From: Polaribacter cellanae
Lineage (GTDB): Bacteria; Bacteroidota; Bacteroidia; Flavobacteriales; Flavobacteriaceae
NCBI RefSeq assembly: GCF_017569185.1
Contig: NZ_CP071869.1
Coordinates: forward strand, 682,001-746,000
Direction: 5' to 3'
Length of the DNA stretch: 64,000 nt
Shown here: in pieces, positions 41,720 to 50,880 of the stretch
How the letters are laid out: every line of letters starts with the position of its first letter
Numbering within the stretch: the stretch's first letter is position 1
Translations under genes and position numbers: made by a program
The notes under the pieces: model-generated
What the model was told of the DNA's origin: nothing
Database searches by the model: none
The model's input: the letters and a program-made list of their open reading frames with translations, nothing else

Positions 41720-42160
41720 TCAATTTTCTTTAAGCCAAATTTCAGAAGCTCTATCAAAACCACACCAACGATGATTTTCATCATAGCCTCGTCCAGCTAA
41801 TTCATGACGAATCAACTTTTCTAGCGGTATTTTGGCATGAAGCAGAAAACGTAATAATTCTCCATCCATTACAGAGAATGTTCCCGTTAAATCTTCCCAA
41901 TGCCGAAGAGGGTCATATTGCATTTTAATATGACGAATATCGTCATAAGTCATTTCAGAATAATCTTTCGGTAAAATATCCAAAAATTCCATTTCCATCT
42001 CTTGGGCAGTTGCTTCTTCGCAAACGACCCAATTATTCTCTGATCCGTGTAATACGCCAAAACGAATACCAGAAATGCGATACTTAAAGTTAAGCCACAT
42101 ACAATGATCAATCGCTTTTTGCTTGTTATCAAACAAGTCCAAATAGTTATCGTTTTTCAT
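41720..42160 (-). CDS. Hypothetical island protein (146 aa)
   Basis: Acidic, Trp-rich protein (HCMWLNFKYRISGIRFGVLH, EMTYDDIRHIKMQYDPLRHW) without signal peptide or transmembrane segment. No family recognised. It is the last of four short unknown genes read in one direction, five bases or less from its neighbour, so it is part of an island operon. Confidence 0.65.
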   Translation of the reverse strand: MKNDNYLDLFDNKQKAIDHCMWLNFKYRISGIRFGVLHGSENNWVVCEEATAQEMEMEFLDILPKDYSEMTYDDIRHIKMQYDPLRHWEDLTGTFSVMDGELLRFLLHAKIPLEKLIRHELAGRGYDENHRWCGFDRASEIWLKEN

Positions 42161-42164
42161 AGCT

Positions 42165-42668
42165 CTATTTCTTTACTTGTTTTCCGGGTTGAGATTTTAA
42201 AACTCTACCATTCAAAGAAATAATATCTTCTTTTGAAGATTTTGAATCTTTTCCTTTTTTACGCAATAAACGTTGCGTATTAAACAGCGAACGACATTTA
42301 ATATTAAACTCGGTATAATTAACAGCTTCATCTTTATTTTTTAAAGATTTTACATATGCATTATAGAGTTCAGCATTAGATAGTTGATTGTCTTTTACTT
42401 TCATAATAATATCTAAGGCAGCACTAGCAATTAAATTAAATCCACGTTCCGATTCCGAAAGGTCAAAGCCAAGTGCTTCAATCTTCTTTTGTTGAGCATC
42501 ATCGGCATATTTAAGCAGTACAGTAACATCACGTTTATAATCTTTAAGACGGTCAACGATGATTCGTTTTTCGTCTTTGATTGTTTCCATTTTTGTTTCG
42601 GTTTGCTCCAAAAGCACTTGATCTGTTTTGATGTTTTCTATTAAAACATCCACAATAGTTGTATTCAT
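42165..42668 (-). CDS. Hypothetical coiled-coil island protein (167 aa)
   Basis: Residues 1-60 are predicted helical and charged (DQVLLEQTETKMETIKDEKR), likely a coiled coil; the end is very basic (LLRKKGKDSKSSKED, KSQPGKQVKK), suggesting nucleic-acid contact. No family recognised. It lies four bases upstream of the 146-aa gene in the same operon. Confidence 0.65.
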   Translation of the reverse strand: MNTTIVDVLIENIKTDQVLLEQTETKMETIKDEKRIIVDRLKDYKRDVTVLLKYADDAQQKKIEALGFDLSESERGFNLIASAALDIIMKVKDNQLSNAELYNAYVKSLKNKDEAVNYTEFNIKCRSLFNTQRLLRKKGKDSKSSKEDIISLNGRVLKSQPGKQVKK

Positions 42669-42698
42669 AATTTTAAATTTTTAATTGTTATTATTTAG

Positions 42699-43298
42699 TT
42701 ATGTAATCCTCCATAGGGAATGGATGATAAAATCTGATTTAAGGCGTTTAGATTCGATACAGATACGTTCTAATTCTTCCTCAGCTTCATCTTCGGTGTC
42801 AAAGAAAAATGAAGGCTGTGTTGTTACGGCATATTTATCTTCATCCTTCACATCAGAGGTGAAAATGGCATATACGCGTTGGGTCTTTCCACGTTTAAAC
42901 AAAATGGAATAATAATTACTGACGTCGTATGAGTCCCACTCTTCTACTGGTTTGCTTCTTAGGTAATGAATGTCAATCATCTTTTCGTTAAAAAAGTCAT
43001 TTACTTCATCTTGAGTCAACTTTGGGACAGCATTTATGCCATCTTTCCATTTTTGAATTATATAAGAAAGTAAACAGGAATCATCACCAATTAGCTCCAA
43101 AAGTTCTGCATCCGTTTTTTCAGTTAGCATACTTCTATCGTAATTAGTAAATAACCATAAGACAATTTTAATCAGCTCTTTTCTCGGAATTAATTGCAGA
43201 AATACAGTATCGATTTCTGTTACTTTTCGAATTTCGAATTCTTTTGCTAATAGCTCCAAAAAATGAAGCATTAGCTTTCGTTGTTTAATAGTCATCAT
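42699..43298 (-). CDS. Hypothetical island protein (199 aa)
   Basis: ATGATG at 43298 overlaps the end of the 78-aa gene and is a better start than 43322. Acidic and helix-rich (TEIDTVFLQLIPRKELIKIV, TEKTDAELLELIGD), with DTEDEAEEELERICIES near the end. No family recognised. Translationally coupled to its neighbour. Confidence 0.6.
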   Translation of the reverse strand: MMTIKQRKLMLHFLELLAKEFEIRKVTEIDTVFLQLIPRKELIKIVLWLFTNYDRSMLTEKTDAELLELIGDDSCLLSYIIQKWKDGINAVPKLTQDEVNDFFNEKMIDIHYLRSKPVEEWDSYDVSNYYSILFKRGKTQRVYAIFTSDVKDEDKYAVTTQPSFFFDTEDEAEEELERICIESKRLKSDFIIHSLWRIT

Positions 43299-43521
43299 CA
43301 GAGGTTTTAAAAGATTCATCAATTACTTCACAATGATTAGAAATTGTAGCCAAAAGATGATTGTAATCTTTACTTTTAGCCTCTTCTAATACCAAGTCAA
43401 TTTCTTCTTGTGTCCAGCCTTCTTTTCTAGCTTGACGTTGGAATACACCCATAATCATAAAGGCATTTCCGTTTACACCAACCAATTCAAGACTGACGGT
43501 TTTGTTTACTACTTTTTTCAT
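43285..43521 (-). CDS. Hypothetical island protein (78 aa)
   Basis: Short protein (VGVNGNAFMIMGVFQRQAR, WTQEEIDLVLEEAKSKDYNH) that ends in an acidic tail SDDDY. No Cys/His cluster. This type of gene accompanies conjugative or mobilisable elements in Bacteroidota, but the function is unknown. First of the four short unknown genes. Confidence 0.6.
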   Translation of the reverse strand: MKKVVNKTVSLELVGVNGNAFMIMGVFQRQARKEGWTQEEIDLVLEEAKSKDYNHLLATISNHCEVIDESFKTSDDDY

Positions 43522-43562
43522 TTTTTAAAAATTTAAAGGTTACTATTTAATTTTGTTAACAG

Positions 43563-44816
43563 CTAACAGCTAACTGCTTTCGAAAGTTCTTTTCCTAGCT
43601 TTTCAATTATCCCAATTACCAAAGCATTACCCATAAAAAAGGCACGTTGGATATCAGTTATCCCATCACATTTGGTAAAATCATCAGGAAAACCATTGAG
43701 ACGTTCCAATTCAATAGGATGCAATCTTCGGTATCTTCCGTTTACTTTTATTACATGTTTTTCTCTAGCGATATAAGTACCTCCTTCACGCGTAAGCATT
43801 GTTCGTGCTGGTTTATCCAGTTTGTCAGGAAATGGAACATTACCTTCTCGGTAGATATAAGGTTTGCCTGTGTATTTGCTAATTCTATGAATGGATTTTG
43901 CTCCCTTGCAGATTTTCCATTTCGGAATGTCTTCTTCTTTGATATAAAAAGATTCAGGGATTAATTTTTTATCTAACAAAACATCTCCCAAAGTGGTTTT
44001 CTTACCATCATATTTGGGTTTGATATTTTGAGTGTAATACATTCCATTTATTATAAGACCTACTTTTTTAAAACGATTGTTTTTGTTTGAAAAAGAGTTC
44101 ATTATTTTTTCTGTGGAATTAGGAATTATTCCAGAGATAGCTGAATCAGTACTCGTTACTGGAAATGCTTTTGCAGTGATTCCTTCTTGAATTAGCCAAT
44201 CTTTAGGATTAGTATTTTTCAGTTTTTTGTATAAAGCTGTTCCTTTACGATACCCAAGAATAAAAACTCTACGCCTTCGTTGTGGGAATCCATAATCTGC
44301 AGCATTTATCACTCGCCATTCTACGGCATAACCTAAATTATTAAGTGATGTTAAAATAACAGCAAAGTCTCTTCCTCTTTGAAAAGAAGGGGAAAGCAAC
44401 AATCTGTCTACATTTTCCAATAACAGATAATCTGGAGCATCATTCTTTAGTTGTTTTAAAAAAGTTTCAATACTCCACCAGAGTTTTCCTTTCTTGCCAT
44501 CTAACCCTTTGTTTGCAGTACGATTAGCAATAGAAAAATCCTGACAAGGAAATCCTCCAACTAATAAATCATGTTTTGGGATGTTACAGATGCCACTTGA
44601 GACAATGTTTTCAAAATTTTCTTCAGAATGATTTGCATCTAGAAACCGATTTTTATAAACAATATTGGCATGTTGCTTTTTAGTTCGAGGTTCAAATTGA
44701 TTACTCCAAACCACTTCAAAATCTGAACTCTTTTTCTTTGGATAGTCTTCCAATGCAATTCTAAATCCACCAACACCAGCAAAGAGTTCTACTACTCTTA
44801 TTGGTGTTTTACTCAT
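43563..44816 (-). CDS. C5-cytosine DNA methyltransferase
   Basis: A 417-residue protein with the ordered motifs of the family: ELFAGVGGFRIALE (I), GGFPCQDFSIANR (IV, catalytic Cys), LLENVDRLL (VI), FPQRRRRVFILGY (VIII) and FFMGNALVIGI (X). It methylates cytosine C5 in a specific site set by the target domain between VIII and X. No restriction partner is adjacent, so it is an orphan or anti-restriction enzyme of the island. Its ATG overlaps the adenine methylase stop by four bases. Confidence 0.95.
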   Translation of the reverse strand: MSKTPIRVVELFAGVGGFRIALEDYPKKKSSDFEVVWSNQFEPRTKKQHANIVYKNRFLDANHSEENFENIVSSGICNIPKHDLLVGGFPCQDFSIANRTANKGLDGKKGKLWWSIETFLKQLKNDAPDYLLLENVDRLLLSPSFQRGRDFAVILTSLNNLGYAVEWRVINAADYGFPQRRRRVFILGYRKGTALYKKLKNTNPKDWLIQEGITAKAFPVTSTDSAISGIIPNSTEKIMNSFSNKNNRFKKVGLIINGMYYTQNIKPKYDGKKTTLGDVLLDKKLIPESFYIKEEDIPKWKICKGAKSIHRISKYTGKPYIYREGNVPFPDKLDKPARTMLTREGGTYIAREKHVIKVNGRYRRLHPIELERLNGFPDDFTKCDGITDIQRAFFMGNALVIGIIEKLGKELSKAVSC

Positions 44817-45616
44817 TGCTTAATTTCGCTTAGCGAATAATTGGCTGTTAAAACTTCCGTTTTACGCTTCCGTTTTTCACCAGCTACACTTTTTTTAGCA
44901 GATAAAGGTTTGTCAAACTGTTTACTGTACCATCCGTTTCTCTCAATATATTTTGTTAAGATTTCAGATGGATAAGAACTCAGCAAGAATTTACCTTCTA
45001 TGCCTTCAAGAGTAGTTAATAATTGTTTAAAATGTTTTTCTGAATAACCACTATAAAAGGATTGGCAAGAATTAAAATAAGGCGGGTCGATATAATGAAA
45101 AGTATCTACTGAATCTCGTGCTTTAATGACTTTACAAGCATCATTACACTCAATTTGTGTACTTTCCAATCGTTTAAAAATCTCTTTATTGAAACTCATT
45201 TTTTTGTTCAATAATTTCTTGGCTTGTTTTCCATATTTATCGTAACCCCAAGAACCAATCTGACAGGCGAAACCAAAATTTGTCCCCACATAGAATGCCC
45301 ACGCTTGTTGTTTTTTATTGAATAAATGTGGCATTCTATAGATACTTAAAGCTACTGTGTAGCTTGCTCTTGAAAATGGAGTAGCTTGAATTCTAGTTTT
45401 AAGCCAGTCGAAATCTGTTTTTATAACTTCATAAAAATTTACCACCATATTGTTGGTGTCATTTATAATTTCAGATTCAACAGGTTCTTTTGCAAAAAAC
45501 ACCGCACCACCTCCAAAAAATGCCTCTGTATATATAGAGTGTTTTGGAATGAGTGGTAATATTTCTGACAGTAAATTTAATTTACCACCATAGTAAGTAA
45601 TGGGTGTTTTTGGCAT
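44813..45616 (-). CDS. Dam-family N6-adenine DNA methyltransferase
   Basis: A 267-residue protein: ITYYGGKLNLLSEILPLIP (motif X), YTEAFFGGGAVFF (motif I) and YIDPPYFNSCQS (motif IV, DPPY catalytic), the Dam/class D12 order. It forms a translationally coupled pair with the cytosine methylase. Site specificity is unknown. Together the pair probably protects the element against host restriction. Confidence 0.95.
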   Translation of the reverse strand: MPKTPITYYGGKLNLLSEILPLIPKHSIYTEAFFGGGAVFFAKEPVESEIINDTNNMVVNFYEVIKTDFDWLKTRIQATPFSRASYTVALSIYRMPHLFNKKQQAWAFYVGTNFGFACQIGSWGYDKYGKQAKKLLNKKMSFNKEIFKRLESTQIECNDACKVIKARDSVDTFHYIDPPYFNSCQSFYSGYSEKHFKQLLTTLEGIEGKFLLSSYPSEILTKYIERNGWYSKQFDKPLSAKKSVAGEKRKRKTEVLTANYSLSEIKQ

Positions 45617-45650
45617 AGATAATTGGTTGGTTAGTTTTATAAATTAGGAC

Positions 45651-46118
45651 TTACAGACATTGATTGTCGGAAAAAGAATAGTAACCTTCAGAAGTAATAA
45701 TGACATGATCTAAAAAAGTAACATCAAATAATTTTGCTATTTTTTGTAGCTTTTTAGTTATTGATTTATCCTTTTCAGAAGGCTTTAAATTACCTGAAGG
45801 ATGATTGTGAATCACACAAAATGCTGTGGTGTTTGTTAATAGAATTAGCTGAAATATCTCATGAAAATTAGAAACGACACCTTTTACTGTGCCAGCACCA
45901 ATTTCTGAAATACCAAGAACTCTATTTGCATTCGTAAGTAGTAGTACCCAAAAGAATTCTTTAAGATCGATACGTTTTAAATTTACAAACTGCCTGAGTG
46001 TTTTGTCTACATCTTCAGAACTTTTGATGTGTATCATGTTTTGAAATAGTGGACGCTTATAATTCACTTCTACTTCACTGCAACTCAAAAGTTGAGTTGT
46101 TACGTTTTTTTGTTTCAT
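45651..46118 (-). CDS. RadC-like JAB/MPN-domain protein
   Basis: A 155-residue protein with the JAMM metal site HNHPSGNLKPSEKD, typical of RadC-like proteins of mobile elements; the N-terminal HhH domain of full RadC is missing. Such truncated forms are common in conjugative and phage islands and have no proven DNA-repair role. It lies 34 bases upstream of the adenine methylase. Confidence 0.92.
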   Translation of the reverse strand: MKQKNVTTQLLSCSEVEVNYKRPLFQNMIHIKSSEDVDKTLRQFVNLKRIDLKEFFWVLLLTNANRVLGISEIGAGTVKGVVSNFHEIFQLILLTNTTAFCVIHNHPSGNLKPSEKDKSITKKLQKIAKLFDVTFLDHVIITSEGYYSFSDNQCL

Positions 46119-46250
46119 TAGGATATGATTTTAAGTGCCCATAACGGGCTATTCATTTAAAGGTGTGTCACAGACACATTTAATAAAAAATGATCTGTAA
46201 TTGTTTGAAACTAGTATGAAGCAAAATTGAAATGCTATATATACAGGCAA

Positions 46251-47429
46251 TTATGGAAAGATATCAGCATACCTTAGTGTTCGTGCTGAAAAAGCAATGG
46301 AAGCTTTGCCTAAAATGAATAAACGTAAATAGATTTCATAATTAGAAAGATTTGTAAAATCTGATGCTTCAAAAATGGGATAGAATTCTTTGGTAAAATA
46401 ATTAGCATCATGAACTCCTAATCGAAAACAAATTATAGTTCCTACGTTTCCTAAAATAGATTCTTTTAATCGTGGTTCTATCATTCCTAAATGCTGACAA
46501 GCCAAAATTAAACCGACATTGAATTTCCGCAATTCAGAAAGCATAATTCCGATATTTGGTGTCATATAGGATGGGTATTCATCTAAATAAATGAAAAATG
46601 GTTTTCTATCCTTTTTAGGAATTACAACTCTCGAAAAAGCTGCAGATGCAAAAGAATTGATAAACAGAGAAGACAATAAAAAAGATGCATCTTGGCCAAT
46701 AAACCCCTTTGCAATACGTAGGATGCAAATCTTTTGGGAATTCATAACAATACTTAATCGTAATTCTTCGGTATTAGAATGGAGTAATTTTTTTACTGCT
46801 GGATGTGCTACAAAAGCACCTATTTTGTTATAAATAGGAATAAGGTCGTTGGGTTTGTAGTTTTTAAACTCTTTTTTCCAAAAATTACGAAGTTCAGAGC
46901 TTACTAAATGGTGTATACACGAATCACGATACTCTTTGTCTTGAAGAATACGAATGATATCTGAAAAATGTGCAGAAGGTTGATCTAACAGCGATAATAA
47001 AATATAACGAAGAATGTGTTCCATTTTCGGCCCCCAGGCACTACTCCATAATTTTTTTAGGGTGTCTAAAATATGAGAAGCCACTAAAGACCTTTTCTCA
47101 TAAGGAACAGAACGTAGTGGATTGTATTTCCATTTTAAATTTGGGTCAGAAAGATCAATAAATACAATATCTTTTTTTCTATTTTCTGGAATTTGTTCTA
47201 ACAAAGAAGTACTCATGTCTCCATGTACATCAACCAAAAATACTCCACGTTTTTTTATAATGTCTTGAAGAACTAATGTTTCTATAAGTGTCGTTTTTCC
47301 TGCTCCTGTTTTTCCAAAAATAGCCATATGAAACAACCGATCATTTTGATAAATACCAAAACGTTTTCGTTCTTCTCGAAAGTTAGATTCCGCAAAATAA
47401 CTGATATTAGGATTTAAGAAAGGAAACAT
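46251..47429 (-). CDS. Short VirD4/TraG-like coupling ATPase
   Basis: A 392-residue protein: Walker A FGKTGAGKTTLIETLV near residue 34, DVHGDMSTSL, Walker B FFIYLDEYPSYMTPNIG near 268 and the HLGMI motif near 308. It lacks the N-terminal and C-terminal extensions of the 1019-aa homologue at 4.5-7.6 kb. It may drive DNA transfer or pumping. A CCTGTATATA box precedes it at -43. No relaxase is visible, so it may need a helper element. Confidence 0.88.
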   Translation of the reverse strand: MFPFLNPNISYFAESNFREERKRFGIYQNDRLFHMAIFGKTGAGKTTLIETLVLQDIIKKRGVFLVDVHGDMSTSLLEQIPENRKKDIVFIDLSDPNLKWKYNPLRSVPYEKRSLVASHILDTLKKLWSSAWGPKMEHILRYILLSLLDQPSAHFSDIIRILQDKEYRDSCIHHLVSSELRNFWKKEFKNYKPNDLIPIYNKIGAFVAHPAVKKLLHSNTEELRLSIVMNSQKICILRIAKGFIGQDASFLLSSLFINSFASAAFSRVVIPKKDRKPFFIYLDEYPSYMTPNIGIMLSELRKFNVGLILACQHLGMIEPRLKESILGNVGTIICFRLGVHDANYFTKEFYPIFEASDFTNLSNYEIYLRLFILGKASIAFSARTLRYADIFP

Positions 47430-47507
47430 ACACTGATTTTAAATCAGGTGTTGAAATAGTTATATACAGGGCTCTTTTTAGCAAAGACTATGTTGTATAT
47501 TTGAGGA

Positions 47508-48188
47508 ATGATTTATGAAAACACATATATCGGAACTTTTATATACTTATTTGGGTATTATGCTGGGATAAATAAAATTGAGAATCCAACTTCGTTTAAC
47601 TTAACACAACAAACTCCTACTGATAAAACTGTAGGTGACTTGTTAAGTAGAATAGGTGGAAAGAATTTTATTTTTGAATTCAAGAGAACAAAAAATAATA
47701 TAAAAAAAGAGCTTGATAAAAAGCAAAGAGTTAGCCTATTAAACCATCTGTTTAATTCCAAAGAAGATTTCTTGTTTTCTCAAAAAATACACTTTATTGT
47801 ATATCCAGAGAATAATGATTTTATGATTGATTTTTATACAAAAATTAGGGATATCAATAATTTATCACCACTAAACTTTAAATCTTTTTCATCAGGAGTT
47901 TTTAAAGATTCTCTTTTAATTGGGAAGTCTACTGAAAAAATTGGAGGAAGTATTGATGAACTAAAAAAATATATAACTTTATTAAATAGATTCGCTCCAT
48001 TGCCAAAAAGTTCAGGAGGAAGACATGCAGGAATTATGGTTAATTATAATAAAGATAAAAACGAAATAAATTTTTATGAATATGAAGATATTTTGGTTTT
48101 AAAAAAACAATTAACTCTAGAGTTAGAAGTGATTCATCAGAAGTCTAGAAAAATAAAAAAGGATAGGAATTTTGGTATGAGCAGATAA
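47508..48188 (+). CDS. Hypothetical protein with PD-(D/E)XK-like core
   Basis: A 226-residue protein against the direction of its neighbours. VGDLLSRIGGKNFIFEFKRT carries Asp, then Glu-x-Lys at nuclease spacing, the core of PD-(D/E)XK enzymes; a following helix (KKELDKKQRVSLLNHLF) fits. I do not recognise a named family. A restriction or nicking role is possible, and the nearby methylases could protect against it, but there is no proof. Confidence 0.55.
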   Translation: MIYENTYIGTFIYLFGYYAGINKIENPTSFNLTQQTPTDKTVGDLLSRIGGKNFIFEFKRTKNNIKKELDKKQRVSLLNHLFNSKEDFLFSQKIHFIVYPENNDFMIDFYTKIRDINNLSPLNFKSFSSGVFKDSLLIGKSTEKIGGSIDELKKYITLLNRFAPLPKSSGGRHAGIMVNYNKDKNEINFYEYEDILVLKKQLTLELEVIHQKSRKIKKDRNFGMSR

Positions 48189-48331
48189 TGAAAAATACTA
48201 TTGCAAATAGAACATTATTTTTCACCACAATCGGCAATGTTTATTCTAAAAGAAAAACTACCAAAAGGCAGTTTCCAGTATTTATACACGCACGAATATT
48301 TGGTATAAATTTAAGATGATATGTTGTGTTT

Positions 48332-50032
48332 TCAGGTTCGAACGAACTTAAGGCTGGAGAGCAATCTTGAAGTTACCGCTTCAAAATCATTCAAATCAAG
48401 GTTTTCGTCCTTTAAAATTAGGCTTTTATCAGGTTCGAACCCTTCTTTTTTACAACGATATAGACGATGCCATTCACTGATTACTACAGAACGATAATCC
48501 CTTATAAAATAAAGCGATTTGTCCTTTAATCTCAGGTTCGAACCAAATTGAGACAACACCTCTTTTTTTTTATTATTGTCTCCATTTTTAAAAATAGAGC
48601 TTGCTTTTAAATTAAAATCTAGCGTATTTTTAGTGTGTGTTTTCCAAGAAAACTCAGCAATTTCAAGATCAGATATTTTGTCTTCTAATTCTTGAATTTG
48701 GTTATTCATTTCAGCTTTAAGAGTAATCATTTCTTTAGCGCTAATTTCATTGTTTAACCGAAGTGTAATCAATTGTTGACGCTTCGTGAGGCTTTCTGTT
48801 TTGCGTTTTAAAAGACTTTGTTTTAAATTTTGAGTATCTACTACATCTTCTTTTTCTGTAGCATCTAAACAAGTAATTGCAAGATTGTAAAAATCTTCAT
48901 CTATTTGAATTTTCTCAATATGATTTTTAATAATTTCAGTAAGTTTTTTTTCTTCTATATAAGGTTGACTACACTTTTGTTTTCGTTTGGTGCAACGATA
49001 ATAAATTTTTTCTGTAATAGTAGCTTTTTTCATTTCTGAAATTGGTAACTCACAGGATTTGCAAGTGTTTCTATTTTTAAATGAAAACTTGGTATTACAA
49101 GTTGTACATCTAATTTGAAGTTTATGTTCCGCAGTAATTGGAGAATCACATTCTCCACAATAAATCGGCCCACGATATGGAAAGTCATAAGAATTTACTC
49201 GAGTAGGTCTGCCTTTGTTTTTGATGATTTCTTGTGCTCGTTTAAATTCCTCATAAGTAATCATCCGTTGATGTTTTCCTTCTAATTGAGTTAAAACACC
49301 CTCGCTATTTCTCCAATTAAAATAACCTGCATAGAACTCATTTCTAAATAATTTTGCAAAGGTATTTAAAGCATAGGGGTTCCCTCTTGCATTGGTTAAT
49401 CCCAATTCTTTAGCTTCACGTTTTATATCGGAAATTGAGTAAGTACCTTTAAGTAATAGCTTCCATAATCGTTGTACTATTGAAAACCGTTTAGGGTCTG
49501 AAATGATTTCTTTTTCGCCAGGTCTCCCAGAATTATGCAAGTATCCAATAGGTAATACAGCACAAGGATACCATCCTCTTTCTGCCTTTTGTCGCATACC
49601 TCGTTTTACATCTACAGACAAATCATTAGAATACTGGTTTGACATTCCAAATTCAATATACATCATAATTACGTTATCTGTCGGGAGATATTCTTTTCCA
49701 TAGGTTTGAATATGCTTAATAATGTTTTTTTGCAGTAAATCAGTAATGATTCCTCCATCTATAGGATTACGAGCTAAACGATTTAATTTCCAACTCAAAA
49801 TACCTTGAGCTTCATTATTTCTGATGCGTTCAATCATTTCATTAAAACCTTTTCTTCCTGGCTCTTTGGCAGATTTTGATTCGGAAATAACATCAACAAT
49901 CTGAAGATTTAACTGTACAGCTAGTTTTCTAACTTCCGTAATTTGATCCTCAATAGATGCCATTTGCTTATCATCAGACTCTGTTGACTTTCGTGCGTAT
50001 ATAAAATATTTTATGTCTTTTTTTTTATTCAT
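48332..50032 (-). CDS. Large serine recombinase 1
   Basis: ATG at 50032 gives 566 residues (the TTG at 50047 adds only five). Resolvase domain with catalytic Ser in FIYARKSTESDDKQMASIED, active-site Arg in LSWKLNRLARNPIDGG, recombinase domain (IVQRLWKLLLKGTYSISDIK), zinc ribbon (CGECDSPITAEHKL...CTTCNTKF) and a long C-terminal coiled coil (400-480). This is the integrase or excisionase type used by phages and ICEs. Att sites are probably in the flanking 50048-50180 region. Confidence 0.93.
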   Translation of the reverse strand: MNKKKDIKYFIYARKSTESDDKQMASIEDQITEVRKLAVQLNLQIVDVISESKSAKEPGRKGFNEMIERIRNNEAQGILSWKLNRLARNPIDGGIITDLLQKNIIKHIQTYGKEYLPTDNVIMMYIEFGMSNQYSNDLSVDVKRGMRQKAERGWYPCAVLPIGYLHNSGRPGEKEIISDPKRFSIVQRLWKLLLKGTYSISDIKREAKELGLTNARGNPYALNTFAKLFRNEFYAGYFNWRNSEGVLTQLEGKHQRMITYEEFKRAQEIIKNKGRPTRVNSYDFPYRGPIYCGECDSPITAEHKLQIRCTTCNTKFSFKNRNTCKSCELPISEMKKATITEKIYYRCTKRKQKCSQPYIEEKKLTEIIKNHIEKIQIDEDFYNLAITCLDATEKEDVVDTQNLKQSLLKRKTESLTKRQQLITLRLNNEISAKEMITLKAEMNNQIQELEDKISDLEIAEFSWKTHTKNTLDFNLKASSIFKNGDNNKKKEVLSQFGSNLRLKDKSLYFIRDYRSVVISEWHRLYRCKKEGFEPDKSLILKDENLDLNDFEAVTSRLLSSLKFVRT

Positions 50033-50074
50033 AATTTTGAGACTCAAAAAGGGACAAAGGAATGTATTTAAAGC

Positions 50075-50145
50075 GCTACACCGTAAATCATCCTTTGCCC
50101 CTTGTTGGGTTTAAATATTTTATAGTTGTTGTTTTACGGTGTAGC
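50075..50145. repeat. 13-bp perfect inverted repeat upstream of recombinase 1
   Basis: GCTACACCGTAAA (50075-50087) is mirrored by TTTACGGTGTAGC (50133-50145). The arms lie 43 bases or more upstream of the recombinase start and could be an operator, or part of a recombination site. Confidence 0.55.
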
Positions 50146-50180
50146 ATTACTACTATAGCATAGTGATGAAAATTGAAAAA

Positions 50181-50333
50181 TTACCGATAGACAACATAAA
50201 TTAATCGCATTAGATATAGCCCTAATTCTTCGCTTTGTTTTAAACTGATTGTTTTAGCATACTTCTTAAAATATAACTCTTGAAATTGTTTTATCTGCGA
50301 ATCGGATAATTTTGTAGGAAGTATTGCAGTCAT
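50181..50333 (-). CDS. Small 50-aa island protein
   Basis: A 50-residue protein: LPTKLSDSQIKQFQELYFKK then SLKQSEELGLYLMRLIYVV, two short helices. Proteins of this kind (short, helix-rich) are common next to plasmid- and ICE-replication genes in Bacteroidota. A CCTGTATTTATA box lies 44 bases upstream of its ATG, as for the replication-like and ATPase genes. Function unknown. Confidence 0.6.
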   Translation of the reverse strand: MTAILPTKLSDSQIKQFQELYFKKYAKTISLKQSEELGLYLMRLIYVVYR

Positions 50334-50371
50334 AATTAGCATCCTATCTAAATCTTTGGATGCTATAAATA

Positions 50372-50399
50372 CAGGATTCTTTTAAAAGCCCTGTATATA
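50372..50399. promoter_or_regulatory. Face-to-face CCTGTATATA boxes (divergent promoters)
   Basis: Box on the minus strand (ATCCTGTATTTATAGC, from 50377 down) lies 44 bases before the 50-aa gene; on the plus strand GCCCTGTATATATAGC (50388-50403) lies 43 bases before the ATG at 50431. A third, GCCCTGTATATA (minus, 47472-47461), lies 43 bases before the VirD4-like gene. Confidence 0.6.
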
Positions 50400-50430
50400 T
50401 AGCCGAATGATAATTTGTTACATTCTTAGA

Positions 50431-50880
50431 ATGTCATATACAAATGTTCCAAATTATATATTTGATGCTTATTTAAAAATATTAAAACCTTCAGAAATGT
50501 GTATTTTGTTGGTTATTATTAGACAAACCTATGGTTGGTATAATAAACGAACAAAAAGTTATAAAAAGCAAGATTGGATATCACAGCGTTTTTTTGAAGA
50601 GAAAACTAATTTGTCGATACGAACTATTTCAAGTGGTATTGAAGGTCTTATTGAAAAAGGAATTATTACTTTAACCAATGAGCAAGGACACCTTCTTGTG
50701 TCTGCACAACAAAGACGAATGACTTCAAAAATTTTCTATGCATTGAGGAGACGAGAAATAAATGGAAAAGTAAATCAACAGTATACTTCTAAAAAGAATA
50801 CTCGTTTTCTAACTGATAATCAGCGCTACCAAGAAATTATGAGGCAGCAAAATTTGCACAACAACAATGAAAATCATTAA
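50431..50880 (+). CDS. Phage-replication-protein-O-like initiator
   Basis: ATG at 50431 gives 149 residues; the upstream ATG at 50407 would fall within the promoter. A winged-helix N terminus (VPNYIFDAYLKILKPSEMCI, RQTYGWYNKRTKSYKKQDWI, TNLSIRTISSGIEGLIEKGI) resembles phage replication protein O and plasmid initiators. It is followed by a terminator-like hairpin. It may initiate replication of the element or act as a regulator. Confidence 0.7.
   Translation: MSYTNVPNYIFDAYLKILKPSEMCILLVIIRQTYGWYNKRTKSYKKQDWISQRFFEEKTNLSIRTISSGIEGLIEKGIITLTNEQGHLLVSAQQRRMTSKIFYALRRREINGKVNQQYTSKKNTRFLTDNQRYQEIMRQQNLHNNNENH

Noticed and set aside
46164..46178. TGTGTC-ACA-GACACA inverted repeat before the RadC-like gene
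   Set aside because: Too short to distinguish from chance; no second copy or matching gene spacing.
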